Positions 47,101 through 53,564 are shown, counted from the stretch's first letter. The stretch is DNA of 64,000 bases from Lysobacter capsici (GCF_014779555.2 NZ_CP094357.1:1550001-1614000), one strand, 5' to 3'. The notes: generated from the letters alone by a model not told the origin. Numbers and translations are program-made.

Positions 47101-49817
47101 TTGCTGGCGATGCGGCGGCCGGCGAGGTCGTAGCTGTGTTCGACCAGATAGCCTTCGGCGTCGAGCTGGCCGGTCTGACGGCCGCTGGCGTCGTAGAAAT
47201 AGCGGACAATGCGTTCGGTGGCCGCGGTACCGGCCGCATCCGTCATGCGGGTCTGCAACAGGCGGCCTGCGCCGTCATAGGTAAAGGTGGTGATCGTGCC
47301 CTCGGCATCGGTCTGGCTCACCAGACGACCTAAGGCATCGTAAAGGTGGCTATCGACACGATCCTCGGTCGACAGCGCGGGGCGAGCGTCTTCGATCATG
47401 TCGTAGACAAAGATGGTGCCGACCATCCAGCCCGGACGAAAGATACTCAGACTCTGGGCGCTTGACGTCGTACCACCGCCCGGGTCGCCAGGGCCCGGGT
47501 CGCCTGGGCCTTCAGGCTCGCCCGAACTTCCGTCCTGCCACGACACGGGATTCACCCGCGTGGCGTATCGCTTGGTCTGAACGATGCGTCCGAGCGCATC
47601 GCGAACGAATTCAGTAACCGAGCCGGTTTCGTCGACCTGACCCGACAACAGGCCTTCGGCATCGTAAAAATAGTACGTGCGCGCACCGCCCGCATCCTCG
47701 CTCGCGCGCAAGCGACCGGCGGTGTCGTAGTAGTTCTTCGACACCGTCCGCGCCGCGCCGCCGCTGAACGCCGAATCGGTGACGCTGATCAGCTGGCCGG
47801 CCTTGTCGCGGACTTCGACCCGCAGCAGGTCGTTGCTGGTCACGCCGTCGTTGACCGTGCCGCCCTCGATCACCATGCGCACGCTGGCGCCGGAGTCCTG
47901 ATAGGTCCATTGGCTGACGATGCGGCGCAGTTGGTCGCTGCCGGCGCCGACCTTCTCGGTGACCACTTCCGACCGCAGGCGGTCCATGCCGTCGTAGAGG
48001 TAGGTCGTGGTGTGGCTGACGTCGCGGCCATCGTCGACGGCCGTGGTCGAGCTGCGCATCAGCCGGCGCTGGGTCAGCAGGCCGTGCGCGTCGTAGAGGT
48101 ATTGCACGATCTCGGTGGCGTCGTTCTCCACGCCGTTGCCCGAGGCGTCGACCGAACTGTACGTCTTGGTTCCCGACAGGCGGCCTTTGCCGTTGTAAGT
48201 CGATTCGCTCAACGTGCTCTGCGCGCGTTGCGACGTGGTGGCCCAGGCGGTCAGGCCGGCCAGAGTCATCGCGCCGCTGTAGGCCGCGCCCAGGTACTGC
48301 CGCGATTTCGACACCTGGCCCGCGCCGGCGCCGACGGTTTCGTACTCGAACTCATGCACCGCGCCGAGCGCGTCGATCACGAAGCGCACGCGGTCCTGGG
48401 CGTCGTAGACGTACGAGGTGGTCAGGCCGCCGCTCGGCGCCTGCGCGCCCAGTTCGCGGTCCGCATCCAGGCCGCTGTAGACCGTTTCGCTGGCCAGCTG
48501 GTTGGTTGCGGTGTAGGTGCGCTGCACCGCGGTCGCCGCCGTGCCGGACGCCGGATTGACCGTGTTCCACTGCCACAGCACATTACCGTTGGCGTCGTAC
48601 TGGTACACCGTCTCGCTCAAGGTGGCGCTGCCGCGCACCGCCTTGACCCAGGTGACGTTGCCGCTGGCGTCGTAGCTGTACTGGGTCAGGTCGCGCACGC
48701 CCGACACCGCCGGCGAACGCACTTCGATCAACTGCCCCGCCGCATCGTAGACATAGCCCCACGAGCGTCCGGTCGAGTCGGCGACTTCGGTGCTGCGGTT
48801 GGCGGTGTCGTAGGTGAAGGTCAGGGTCTGGCCGGCGCCGTCGCTGTCGTCGGTGTTGACGTCGCCGCGGGTCAGCGTGCGCACCCGGCCTTGCGCGTCG
48901 TAGGTGTAGCTGACCAGCGTGCCGTCGCTCTGCCGCACCTGGCTCAGTTGCAGGCTGCTGGCGTCGACATAGGTATAGACAGTGTGGAAACGGTAGCCGT
49001 CGTTGTTGGCGAAATTGCTGGTGTCCCAGGCGTCGCGATCGCCCGCGGCATCGGCTGGGGTCAGGTCGACCAGCACCGAGCTCAACCGGCCCGAGCCGTC
49101 GTAACCGTAGGTGACTTGCTCGTTGACCACGCCATTGATGCGGGTCGACAACGTGCTCAACCGGCCATTGGCGTCGTAACCGAAGATCAGCGCTTCCTGC
49201 GGCCCGCCCTCGACCGCTTGCACTTCGCTGACGCGGTTGCTGGCGTCGTACACGACGTTCCAGGTGGCCTTGGACACGCCATCGGACTTGAGGTCGCGAA
49301 TCCGCGTCAGCCGGCCCTTGAGCGTGGCGTCGGCGTGGTTGGCGTACTGCTCCTCGCGACGCGTGCTGCCTTCGACCCAGGTCCAGGTGCTGGTGGCGCC
49401 GTCGCGGTTAAGCGTGTCGTGCGCGCCGTCGCCGGTGGTCGAGCGATACAGGTCGGCGCTGACGAATGCGAAGTCCTGGTACGAGCCATCGCCGCTGTAC
49501 CGGCGCATCACGCTGCCGGCGGCGTTGAGCGTGCCCGACAGCAGTTCGACCCGACGCTCGAAGCCGGTGATCCAGGCATCGGCGCCGACATCGGCCAGCA
49601 GGCCACGGCTGTTGTACGTGCGCTGCGCGGCGATGGTCATGCCGCGGAACAGCAATTGCTCGTCCTGACTCTGCAGCAGCAGATTGCCGGTGGCGATATT
49701 GACGTACTGGTTGTCCTTGCCCTGACCCAGCCGCGCGCCGCCGCCCAGACCGGTGCCGATCTGACTCGCCGAGCCGTTGAACAGGCCCAGACCGTTACCC
49801 GAAATCACTGCCGACAT
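35166..49817 (-). CDS. Giant RHS/YD-repeat polymorphic toxin with LysM-like domain and C-terminal toxin tip
   Basis: A 4,883-aa protein. GGGGAAG lies 5 nt before the ATG. No signal peptide or PAAR domain is seen. After an N-terminal stretch (QYVNIATGNLLLQSQDEQLL) come thousands of residues of YD repeats of the type YDAAGRV, interrupted by a Pro/Gly linker near residue 770. Residues about 3140-3740 are several cadherin-like/putative Ig domains (DPEGDALAYQLTGLPAGLSF). YD repeats resume, then a LysM-like module (LAGETLRDLAKRVYGNEQQW, near 4120), a hydrophobic segment MVIMIVVAVAVAVG (near 4213) and a Gly/Ala-rich part. The final 150-200 residues form the variable tip, with GWRIDFDEEYGFHVNWWD near the end; nuclease-like activity is a guess. 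GC content falls sharply over the last 2 kb. Confidence 0.88.
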   Translation of the reverse strand: MSAVISGNGLGLFNGSASQIGTGLGGGARLGQGKDNQYVNIATGNLLLQSQDEQLLFRGMTIAAQRTYNSRGLLADVGADAWITGFERRVELLSGTLNAAGSVMRRYSGDGSYQDFAFVSADLYRSTTGDGAHDTLNRDGATSTWTWVEGSTRREEQYANHADATLKGRLTRIRDLKSDGVSKATWNVVYDASNRVSEVQAVEGGPQEALIFGYDANGRLSTLSTRINGVVNEQVTYGYDGSGRLSSVLVDLTPADAAGDRDAWDTSNFANNDGYRFHTVYTYVDASSLQLSQVRQSDGTLVSYTYDAQGRVRTLTRGDVNTDDSDGAGQTLTFTYDTANRSTEVADSTGRSWGYVYDAAGQLIEVRSPAVSGVRDLTQYSYDASGNVTWVKAVRGSATLSETVYQYDANGNVLWQWNTVNPASGTAATAVQRTYTATNQLASETVYSGLDADRELGAQAPSGGLTTSYVYDAQDRVRFVIDALGAVHEFEYETVGAGAGQVSKSRQYLGAAYSGAMTLAGLTAWATTSQRAQSTLSESTYNGKGRLSGTKTYSSVDASGNGVENDATEIVQYLYDAHGLLTQRRLMRSSTTAVDDGRDVSHTTTYLYDGMDRLRSEVVTEKVGAGSDQLRRIVSQWTYQDSGASVRMVIEGGTVNDGVTSNDLLRVEVRDKAGQLISVTDSAFSGGAARTVSKNYYDTAGRLRASEDAGGARTYYFYDAEGLLSGQVDETGSVTEFVRDALGRIVQTKRYATRVNPVSWQDGSSGEPEGPGDPGPGDPGGGTTSSAQSLSIFRPGWMVGTIFVYDMIEDARPALSTEDRVDSHLYDALGRLVSQTDAEGTITTFTYDGAGRLLQTRMTDAAGTAATERIVRYFYDASGRQTGQLDAEGYLVEHSYDLAGRRIASKAYATVTASAQRAAGTLAQLRPANAAADQLTRWFYDGRGNVVGQLNAEGYLTEFVFDEARNERAVLAYAKQLTGLSGSETLATLHASAITGALRETRRGYDVVGRLSTERNAEGTVTRYSYDAQGRVLRTETAADTSEVREGRLRYNVFGELIGELDGEGSTRVTAGMTEAQLDAIYAQYGVRHNYNNLGQRIESIDAAGNKTWYFYDASGQPTFTVKGVANTSGVANAQGEVTEIRYNAFGEVRDTTAYTGRITLASAGSRDSAATAITTLAYVAASDSRRSITYTNRGQVASTLDAEGSSTRYTYNAFNEQIREERAYGTAAASISDYQYDKRGLLTARTDAVGKAEQRGAGSVYDAFGRITSATDGRGIATIYTYDRLGRQLTASQTVMSRQELVSTSYDAYGRVLSVTDALGRTTTSAYDTTNRTTTVTTPEGVSVTTTFNRHGQQVNVATPLPGGTVANTSYLYDRDGNLKSTTDALGRADANEYDARGLLSATVDRTGRRVELRYDAVGRLLQRIEDPAGLALTTTYRYDGQGRQSEVTDASGRKTAYIYDREGRLTQVAADPAGLNLRTAYTYDALGRQITVTEGAGTAQARTIQYDYDALGRRTAERLDPAGLNLITSYAYDANDNVVRRTDATGNVTRFYYDEADRMIYTVDPLGVMTRNWFDVTGKVVATRTFIAATNVSTLTDTTTIAQLDARLAWGSTDPGSYTVYDRDGRARLVLSTIGTIQEFTYDAAGRVSVIRNYAALWPDFGTTMLNKLFGGTAQLSDFNLDALRNDAATDRARDLVTYQVFTVLGELRTTVDNAGTVISYVYDAAGRQTVHKRYAHAAQLNPTLRAKLVAGTATPQDVIDVTPVDNATDLVDYTTYDSAGRAHFSVDAYGAVVELLYDAAGRTVGTRAYASAITIDVTLKAQLIAGDPLAEATLRSRTTAITSDARDLRSYQVYDSAGRIAATVDSAGYISTRSYDAAGRVIVGRRHAQAATINAALWAKLSAGTATVADIAAVAAQNASTDAVVRRIYDAAGRERYTLTQNSASTYLVNERRYDGAGRVTAQYQYNVAIALGPVATPADVNAALNAAGAYASADRYRSTQYVFDAAGRVRFTIDNLGAVNEQRFDGAGRAIETRRYGGYISIATPMNEAAVSAAVAGIADVRKTTTAYDAMSRVVRVTDALNQYEEYTYNPLGQVTALRNKNGNIWNYEYDAAGRRTAEISPDVWIASVDAAGTQSYGVRRIATRTEYDALGNVIRRLEDADGGRARITRYEYDNRGNQIRTIFPDAGKIDPANGQLVASGIQPTIEIVYDALGRAVVQKDVRGNYSYKVYDALGQLAYDIDQENYVTRNSYDGFGQKTQLRRYEARLNTAAIAGWSAGQPITLAQIETAGAVVAGAQDRTITTRYDQRGLAVQIEQAQVTYYTAAGVAATGSPTVRVEYDGFGNKVKESILLQGTAGQADARWADSYTYYDLVGRVTMTVDAEGYVTRSQYNATGEVTETVEFARAVSTIGLTTLAPPNTPPAGDDISGYDRTIRYGYDALGRKSIQAVVRHFQRNDGSSGVRDVFTQFRYNGENRVTEVIDDTGVTKTDYDSLGNAVSVTEPVRAVINDTTFSLLGSGTDRDLTTSWMYEYVSPFTNMIYDAFGNIVLTRRFANGKNAAGNVIADDNKDQIDRIRYDWQGRAVVTIDSNDQSTYSDYDAADNVTHRWTVLSGSEAAYDVRVHSWYSYDKAGRQTGTSQTRDLLNGGGSGTDQSEAVVYNAFGEIVQKTYAGIAGSLNYGYDGAGRLVTSNETFVVKNFGYNLAGHQVREAHVVATSDGQKVDAITWNTTDRLGRITATRLPSHTADPNATTNVQQRLDRWGNVLEVIDARGYRTNYQYNESNQVVRDERPIVQVVSDTGAVSWVRPVNQWFYDALGRLIGTRDANGNTRTNEYDATGRLIATRDALGQTTRFAFDALGNQRITQNPLGYLTYQDYDRLGRVIQIGDYLANGAGGRTRSALQRYVLNQNGDRVQVFDALNNLARYEYDSQHRLLLSRTAMGVGTGYAYDTQGRKIYETLWSINASTVVDRDGETVRLHQLSWDYDVYGRLTDHNNLSGRDFNYAYDATTGQITAETQAGGPAGDAIRYTTYYANGLIKALHENGAAPTHRYEYDAAGNRTLEEVNTTDAGGKVVHTITRTWYDSNNRIQRVVQDDLSNGAAKRAFDLTYSYDAVGNRRRVQASAGYGPDSAEVPAINTAPQLVQSPPSRSVHKGATTEFALVFNEIFLDAQQDPLTLQISLADGSPLPAWLTARRDAATGQIIFTAQPAANAADQDLSIRLLASETGNPGNAAATTFTLYVRSNVGPQVFNTAPETIPVKVGTNLTKTLRASDYFYDLDIGDQLRLSIDNLSSLPSWLQIDPATMLLRADPTAVGVFAVMLRATDQNGLSVIKTIHVNAAANSAPTGPSPLPAVVAMNYSDFSWSSPLSQVFTDPDGDSFTVTASGLPAWMSFQRIDNPVRPELRLIGRVPGDIPAGTVYTVSFTATDTSGAAKTTTLAITVRANNRAPNPPSEFTMPWAVAGHWYSYQLPAFTDPEGDALAYQLTGLPAGLSFDAQSRTISGVASGASNVRLYYTATDAFGASKTMDFGFGSYVNQPPVASSIPNQTAGVGTGFAYQIPAFTDPGGGQLTTYSATGLPPGLSMSSTGVITGTPSTAGSYTVTVTGSDGYDSASTSFVITVNAVAPPNNPPIRNYTPTNKSMVISESAGSGDYEIWPANAFIDPDGNPLTYQLVNSPAWVVYSYSASGGHYFDLSPPGQNGGYNITVRATDSFGAYVDMSFHLTVQFQRGGGPLSQPGGPVESSLSFDMAPEAESAGTATTASTMASTPTPIDVRDYWFTYDAENRIAINNGRMVNGQIVLTEQGGDSYLLGYDAAGNAVTRTFYRFNNLKVQRSNYDLRGNRTVEFHEQLAGSSNFGGINRVFSYDANNRQLGSRTYYPEGTTWTRYGNSDIHEEYETYDYSGWLQGAEAYAYDADGRLIYQSTTGRNEAATNWVQIASLDNANGRQSTDLSVLTVVKSRVDYLDNNNQSTYDGSGKATSYRTFAPGYMHTYTVTYEGWESYQEKIVSGVSTDNNYKPTTNTLTYDAFGRLISQVENTRLKNGTLDDRVRYYAYNGDGQVQTRREGTLSNGQFTQTGTTKPNYLFAYAGGQQMAQVREGALGIVSLNGMGMYEAGGGKVTALAGETLRDLAKRVYGNEQQWYVLAQANGLGDPEQEIGGGLMLDVPNVDVSRNDAGTFKPYNPAEAIGSTTPTLPFIPPPPHCDTLGMVIMIVVAVAVAVGTWGAMTGPAAGAAGGAAAGAGATTGTVAASAGAGAAAGTTAAVGGTAAAVGGTTAAASISFGTGVYAGAVAGAASSLASQAVGSMMGVTSFNWRGVIVGGVTGAITGGMFAQWGSVGQAVEKLQYGRAAGLALGGAGASYIGQKVAGMDVSFSWRGITADALSSLVSAQISKSVGLPPSKDFQGAGNFGADLANGMIGGVVSVHTRRAFGFNDEIHYGRIALDAFGNALGNVLGNAMALGVRDVRATRGLKDASRGAYDELRKAGYSPEQARRIVTDPDMQGLLAARDDRDALARSENNKLNSFDDLSTEEKENLLTRQSRGKYPLKYNESGVPYSLHDANPFGIEIDVFGGDPFSTKSTLHSFAVAASGVIVEGQAALGSAIETLGEDNVRGAVIVTQFALGGIPKTIVGLATEQIAGEWINQKIDKYIKTPLSDAYAKGIFGAVEGDEVAAVRPVSDSAAAFTIGLASTVAVGIGASMGRDMIIGAARNAKAYIEVAKNKLEVVVRDRMNAAKEVELFGPSGSGPKNTYAQIGALGDIDRLKILKKLSKGTENFKTFDSFNSARQYAKKLSGLGDDSVDFIQEIGPNVGRVTGRMSPDGARGWRIDFDEEYGFHVNWWDRTGGRKRPNWYFGLNLIEGGTEAKYIELLRHFPEN

Positions 49818-50189
49818 GCCGACTTCCCCAAGATAGTTCGATGGTTCGCCGCTTTCTGTCAGCGGCCTATCTACCTATCCATGGGACGGGGAAAAGGTTT
49901 AGGTCGGATGAAGTGTTATTTCAGTCGGTTTTTTCTCCTGAGATTAGTTATGAATATGGGACAATTGAAATCTAGCGGACCCGGCCCGGCACGCCCGGCC
50001 GCTGAATCGCCGCGCAGTACCGATGCGCATTGCCCCTAAACCGTTTGCCCCATGGCGCGGATACAAATCTGTGGCCCGGGGCGCCATGCCGCATCCCCGA
50101 TCCATCGCGGCACCGTCTAGTCTCCAATGGTGCCCCGGGCCACACTCAAGCAATGACCGCGCCGCGACGGCGCATTCGAGGTAAAGGCG
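49818..50189. promoter_or_regulatory. Divergent intergenic region between the RHS gene and the export operon
   Basis: These 372 nt must carry promoters for both giant RHS (leftward) and the TPR/flagellar operon (rightward). The RHS-proximal part (49900-49975) is AT-rich, with TTTTTT and ATTAGTTATGAAT stretches suitable for a promoter, but no confident -35/-10 pair was found. A strong inverted repeat occupies the operon-proximal part. No gene is seen. Confidence 0.4.
50071..50143. repeat. 17-bp near-perfect inverted repeat before the TPR gene
   Basis: GTGGCCCGGGGCGCCAT (50071-50087) pairs with ATGGTGCCCCGGGCCAC (50127-50143) with one mismatch at DNA level (a possible G-U pair in RNA) around a 39-nt loop. 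It ends 46 nt before the first start codon of the export operon. No T-tract follows on either strand, so it is more likely a regulatory or stabilising structure than a terminator. Confidence 0.75.
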
Positions 50190-50768
50190 ATGGGTTACGA
50201 CAAGCTGGACAACGAAGAACTGCTGCGCCTGGCGCTGGACGCGATCAACAACGGTCGCGACGCGGACTCGCTGGTGATGCTCAAGACGCTGCTCGAACGC
50301 GATCCCAAGCACGTCCACGCGCAGTACCTGCTGGCCGCGCAGCACGCGCAACTGGGCATGTTCGAACGCGCCGAGGCCGGGTTCCGCGCCGCGGTCGCGG
50401 GCGCGCCGGATCTGGCGATCGCACGTTTCCAGCTCGGCCAGTTGCTGGTGATGAAGGGCACTGTCGAGGAAGCGACGCAGATGCTGGCGCCGCTCGCCGA
50501 TCGCGGCGATGCCCTGGCCGCCTATGCGCGCGCCTTGGTCGCGGCCGCCAACGAAGACGCGCCCACCGCGGTGCGCGAACTCGACCAAGGCCTGGCCCTG
50601 CCGCAGGAAATTCCCGCGCTGGCCGGCGACATGCAGCGTCTGCGCGATCGCCTGAGCGTGCAGGGCGCCGACCTCGCGACGATGCAGGCCACCGAGGCGG
50701 CCCTGGCCGAGACCAATCCGATCGGCGCCAATCCGATGTTCCTGGCCAGCTACGGGCGCGAGCACTGA
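50190..50768 (+). CDS. TPR-repeat protein, first gene of the flagellar-type export operon
   Basis: A 192-aa soluble protein (MGYDKLDNEELLRLALDAIN) with tetratricopeptide-like helices, for example LLERDPKHVHAQYLLAAQHAQ... and the following FERAEAGFRAAVAGAPDLAI. TPR proteins of this size often serve as type III secretion chaperones or regulators. It starts after a GAGGTAAAGG ribosome site and is separated by 6 nt from the next gene, so it heads a tight operon that leads into fliQ. A chaperone role is inference. Confidence 0.75.
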   Translation: MGYDKLDNEELLRLALDAINNGRDADSLVMLKTLLERDPKHVHAQYLLAAQHAQLGMFERAEAGFRAAVAGAPDLAIARFQLGQLLVMKGTVEEATQMLAPLADRGDALAAYARALVAAANEDAPTAVRELDQGLALPQEIPALAGDMQRLRDRLSVQGADLATMQATEAALAETNPIGANPMFLASYGREH

Positions 50769-50774
50769 TCGGCG

Positions 50775-51158
50775 ATGTCGATCGACCGTCTATCGACGAC
50801 CGCTTCGCTGATCGCCGCGCTGCGGTCGGAGCTGAGCCGCAAGACCGAACGCGTCGGCGGCAAGAACACGCCCGCGTCGGAGGAAACGCCGCCGCCGGCG
50901 CGCGCCGGCAAGCGCGACCTCGCCGCGCTGCGGCGTGATCTGGCCGAAGTGCTCAAGGATGTTCCGGCCGGCGACGCCGAAGCGCTGGACGCGGCAAGGC
51001 CACGTGTAATTCGCACCATATTGCTATGGGAATTTGGCAGTGAGTTGCGCGAACACAGCCAATGGCAGCCGATGCTGGACTCGCTGGTGCAGACCCTGCA
51101 GACCGACGAATCCCACCGCCAGGCCATGTCGCGCCTGCTTTCCGAACTTCGCGTCTGA
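50775..51158 (+). CDS. Hypothetical protein in the export operon
   Basis: A 127-aa charged, helical protein (MSIDRLSTTASLIAALRSEL) with a Pro-rich linker near residues 35-43 and a C-terminal helical domain (VIRTILLWEFGSELREHSQW). No family was recognised. Tight spacing with the TPR gene before it links it to the export system. It might be a small chaperone, substrate or regulator, but nothing in the sequence decides this. Confidence 0.65.
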   Translation: MSIDRLSTTASLIAALRSELSRKTERVGGKNTPASEETPPPARAGKRDLAALRRDLAEVLKDVPAGDAEALDAARPRVIRTILLWEFGSELREHSQWQPMLDSLVQTLQTDESHRQAMSRLLSELRV

Positions 51159-51360
51159 AACCGTGAGACGGGTTCGATGCAATCTGTGTTGACAGGCACG
51201 AATTTATCGAGTTAGCGTTCGCCACCTCGCCGATTTGCTGAATCAGTTATGCAACACGGCGGGAGCATTATCGAGACACAGGGGGTCGGCCATCGTCCAT
51301 GGGGATGGGTGAGGGTCGATCGAAAATCAGCAGTTCGACGTTTGGAGACGACGTCAGGAT

Positions 51361-52494
51361 ATGGAACGCATGGACGTGCGGGTCACGCAGCTGCGTGGCT
51401 TTCTTGCAACAGATCCAACCAATATCAATCTCGCTTGCGACCTGGCCGATGCCTTGTGCGCGCAAGCCGAGTACGCGCAGGCCGACGCCGTGTTGCGGGG
51501 CTTGCCCGACGGCGAGACCGCGCCCGGGCCGGCGTTCCGCCTGGCCCGGATCGATCTGATCCACGGCCGCCATGCGCAGGCCGAGGCCGGTTATCGCGGC
51601 CTGATCGAACACGGCCACGACAATCTCGCGATCCGTCACGACCTGGCGTTCGCCCAGCTGTGCCAGCGTCATGTCGACGATGCCGCGGCCACGGTCGAGG
51701 CCGCGCTCGCGCGGTTCGAACCGGCTCCGGCGCTGTTCGTGCTCAAGGGCCGCATCGAGCTGATGCGCGAGCGTTACGATGAGGCGGTCGACGCGCTCGA
51801 TCGCGCGCTGCAGCTCGATCCCGACGACGAAGCCGCGCAGGGCGTGCGCGCCCTGGCCCTGTTCGACGCCAGCCGTTTCGAAGAGGCCGCGGTCGCCGCG
51901 CGCGACTGCCTGCTGCGCTATCCCGAACAACACGAAGCGCTGCTGGTCGCCGGCACCATGTCGTTGTGGCAGAGCGATCTGGACAGCGCGCAGGCGCTGT
52001 TCGAACGCGGCCTGCAGCGGCATCCGAATTCGGGCCGCGCGCTGTCGGGCTACGGCCAGTTGCAGATGCTGCGCAACGACTTGCCGGCCGCGCGCGACAC
52101 CTTGCATCACGCGGTCGTGGCGATGCCCGATCACATCGGCACCTGGCATGCATTGGCCTGGACGCAGTTGTTGCAGAACGATCGCGACGCGGCCGAAACC
52201 AGCTACCGCAAGGCCTACGAGCTCGACCGCAATTTCGGCGACACCCATGGCGGGCTCGCGCTGATCGACGCCTTGCGCGGCGATTACGATGCCGCCGAGC
52301 AGGGCATCAAGCGCGCCTTGCGTCTGGATCCGCAGGCGGTCACCGCGCGCTACGCCAAGACCCTGGTGCTCGAAGCGCGCGGCGAAAACGCCGCCGCCGA
52401 TGCCTTGATGGGCGAGCTGATGCCCGGCAGTCCGCTGCCGGTGCACGAATTCGCCCAGCGCCTGAAAGCCACCCTCGGAATCCAACCGCGCTAA
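51361..52494 (+). CDS. TPR-repeat protein upstream of fliQ
   Basis: A 377-aa soluble protein made almost wholly of TPR-type helical pairs, for example AALARFEPAPALFVLKGRIE, ALDRALQLDPDDEAAQGVRA, LFERGLQRHPNSGRALSGYG and TSYRKAYELDRNFGDTHGGL. No signal peptide. Start ATG 51361 is listed; ATG 51370 is an alternative with AGGA about 12 nt upstream. It ends 19 nt before fliQ, where fliP would stand in a conventional fliPQR cluster. Role unknown; a scaffold or chaperone for the export apparatus is plausible from context. Confidence 0.78.
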   Translation: MERMDVRVTQLRGFLATDPTNINLACDLADALCAQAEYAQADAVLRGLPDGETAPGPAFRLARIDLIHGRHAQAEAGYRGLIEHGHDNLAIRHDLAFAQLCQRHVDDAAATVEAALARFEPAPALFVLKGRIELMRERYDEAVDALDRALQLDPDDEAAQGVRALALFDASRFEEAAVAARDCLLRYPEQHEALLVAGTMSLWQSDLDSAQALFERGLQRHPNSGRALSGYGQLQMLRNDLPAARDTLHHAVVAMPDHIGTWHALAWTQLLQNDRDAAETSYRKAYELDRNFGDTHGGLALIDALRGDYDAAEQGIKRALRLDPQAVTARYAKTLVLEARGENAAADALMGELMPGSPLPVHEFAQRLKATLGIQPR

Positions 52495-52513
52495 CCCCGC
52501 CCGGAGCAGTGCC

Positions 52514-52777
52514 ATGGATTCCGATTTCGCGATCCGTCTGCTGACGGACACGCTGTTGGCGGCCGTCAAAATGTCGGCGCCGATCCTGCTGGCGACTTTG
52601 GTCGTCGGTCTGCTGATTTCGATCGTGCAGGTCGTCACCCAGGTTCAGGAAATGACTTTGACCTTCGTGCCCAAGCTGGGCGTGGTGGTCGTGGTCTGCC
52701 TGGGGCTGGGCAGTTGGATGCTGTCGGTCGCGATCGAACTGGCCAAGCGCATGTTCGAAGTGGCGGCGGGACTGTAG
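52514..52777 (+). CDS. fliQ: Flagellar-type export gate protein FliQ
   Basis: An 87-aa protein with two membrane helices (LAAVKMSAPILLATLVVGLL and VVVVCLGLGSWMLSVAIELA) joined by the conserved loop VQVVTQVQEMTLTFVPKLG. It is part of the FliP5-Q4-R1 export gate in the inner membrane. GGAG precedes the ATG. FliR follows after 2 nt; no fliP lies upstream in this window. Confidence 0.95.
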   Translation: MDSDFAIRLLTDTLLAAVKMSAPILLATLVVGLLISIVQVVTQVQEMTLTFVPKLGVVVVVCLGLGSWMLSVAIELAKRMFEVAAGL

Positions 52778-52779
52778 CG

Positions 52780-53562
52780 ATGAACGCCGCCACCGTGGAT
52801 GGTCTGGAACGCTTCGTCGGCATGCTCGGCCTGGCCTTCCTGCGCTATCTGCCGCCGATCGCGCTGGCCTCGTTGTCGCCGTTGAACTGGGCGCCGCCGC
52901 TGGTGCGCATCGCCCTGGCGATGGCGCTGGCGTGGATGACGGTGCTGGCGATGCCGGTCGACGCGTGGAGTGCGATGCCGACCCAGGCCGGCGGCTGGAT
53001 CGCGGCCGCCATCGTCGAATTGAGCATCGGTTTCGTGTTCGGCCTGGTGGTGATGATGCCGCAGGCCGCGCTGCATCTGTCGGGCTGGCTGGTCGACGTG
53101 CAGGCCGGCCTGAGCGCGGCGGCGATCTTCAATCCGGGCGGGCAGGGCGACATGCAGTCGATGATCGGCACCGCGCTGATGCTGCTGGCGACGGTGCTGT
53201 TCTTCACCCTGGACCTGCACCTTGAGCTGTATCGCGCGCTGGTTGCGAGTACTGCGGTGATGCCGGTGGGCGGCGCGGGGCTGCATCTGGACGTGGAAGC
53301 GTTTTTCGGGCTGATCGGCAGCAGTTTCCTGCTGGCGCTGATGATCGTCGCGCCGGTGATGCTGGGCCTGTTCGCGGTCGACGTCGGCGTGGCCTACGCG
53401 ACCCGCTCGATGCCGCAGGCCAATGTGTACTTCCTGATGCTGCCGCTGAAGATCTTGGTCGCGCTGCTGCTGTTGGTGGCGACGCTGCCGTTCGTGCCCG
53501 CGTTGATGGGGCGGTTGTTCCGCGATGCGTTCGCTCGCGCGCCGGCGATCCTGGGAGGCTGA
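52780..53562 (+). CDS. fliR: Flagellar-type export gate protein FliR
   Basis: A 260-aa membrane protein with about six hydrophobic segments and FliR-type signatures: FVFGLVVMMPQAALHLSGWL, the following VQAGLSAAAIFNPGGQGD, and PVMLGLFAVDVGVAYATRSM then PQANVYFLMLPLKI. It caps the export gate with FliP and FliQ. The ATG at 52780 begins 2 nt after the fliQ stop; flhB starts 2 nt after its own stop, so the three are translated as a block. Confidence 0.95.
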   Translation: MNAATVDGLERFVGMLGLAFLRYLPPIALASLSPLNWAPPLVRIALAMALAWMTVLAMPVDAWSAMPTQAGGWIAAAIVELSIGFVFGLVVMMPQAALHLSGWLVDVQAGLSAAAIFNPGGQGDMQSMIGTALMLLATVLFFTLDLHLELYRALVASTAVMPVGGAGLHLDVEAFFGLIGSSFLLALMIVAPVMLGLFAVDVGVAYATRSMPQANVYFLMLPLKILVALLLLVATLPFVPALMGRLFRDAFARAPAILGG

Positions 53563-53564
53563 CC

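Noticed and set aside
40578-50039. Long plus-strand open frames (1,760, 471 and 709 codons) opposite the RHS gene
   Set aside because: They follow the antisense of YD repeats (endless VVGVV/DRR patterns) and have no domain signature. The minus-strand YD-repeat frame is plainly the coding one.
50071-50143. The inverted repeat as an intrinsic terminator for either neighbouring locus
   Set aside because: Both genes are transcribed away from it and no T-tract follows on either strand.
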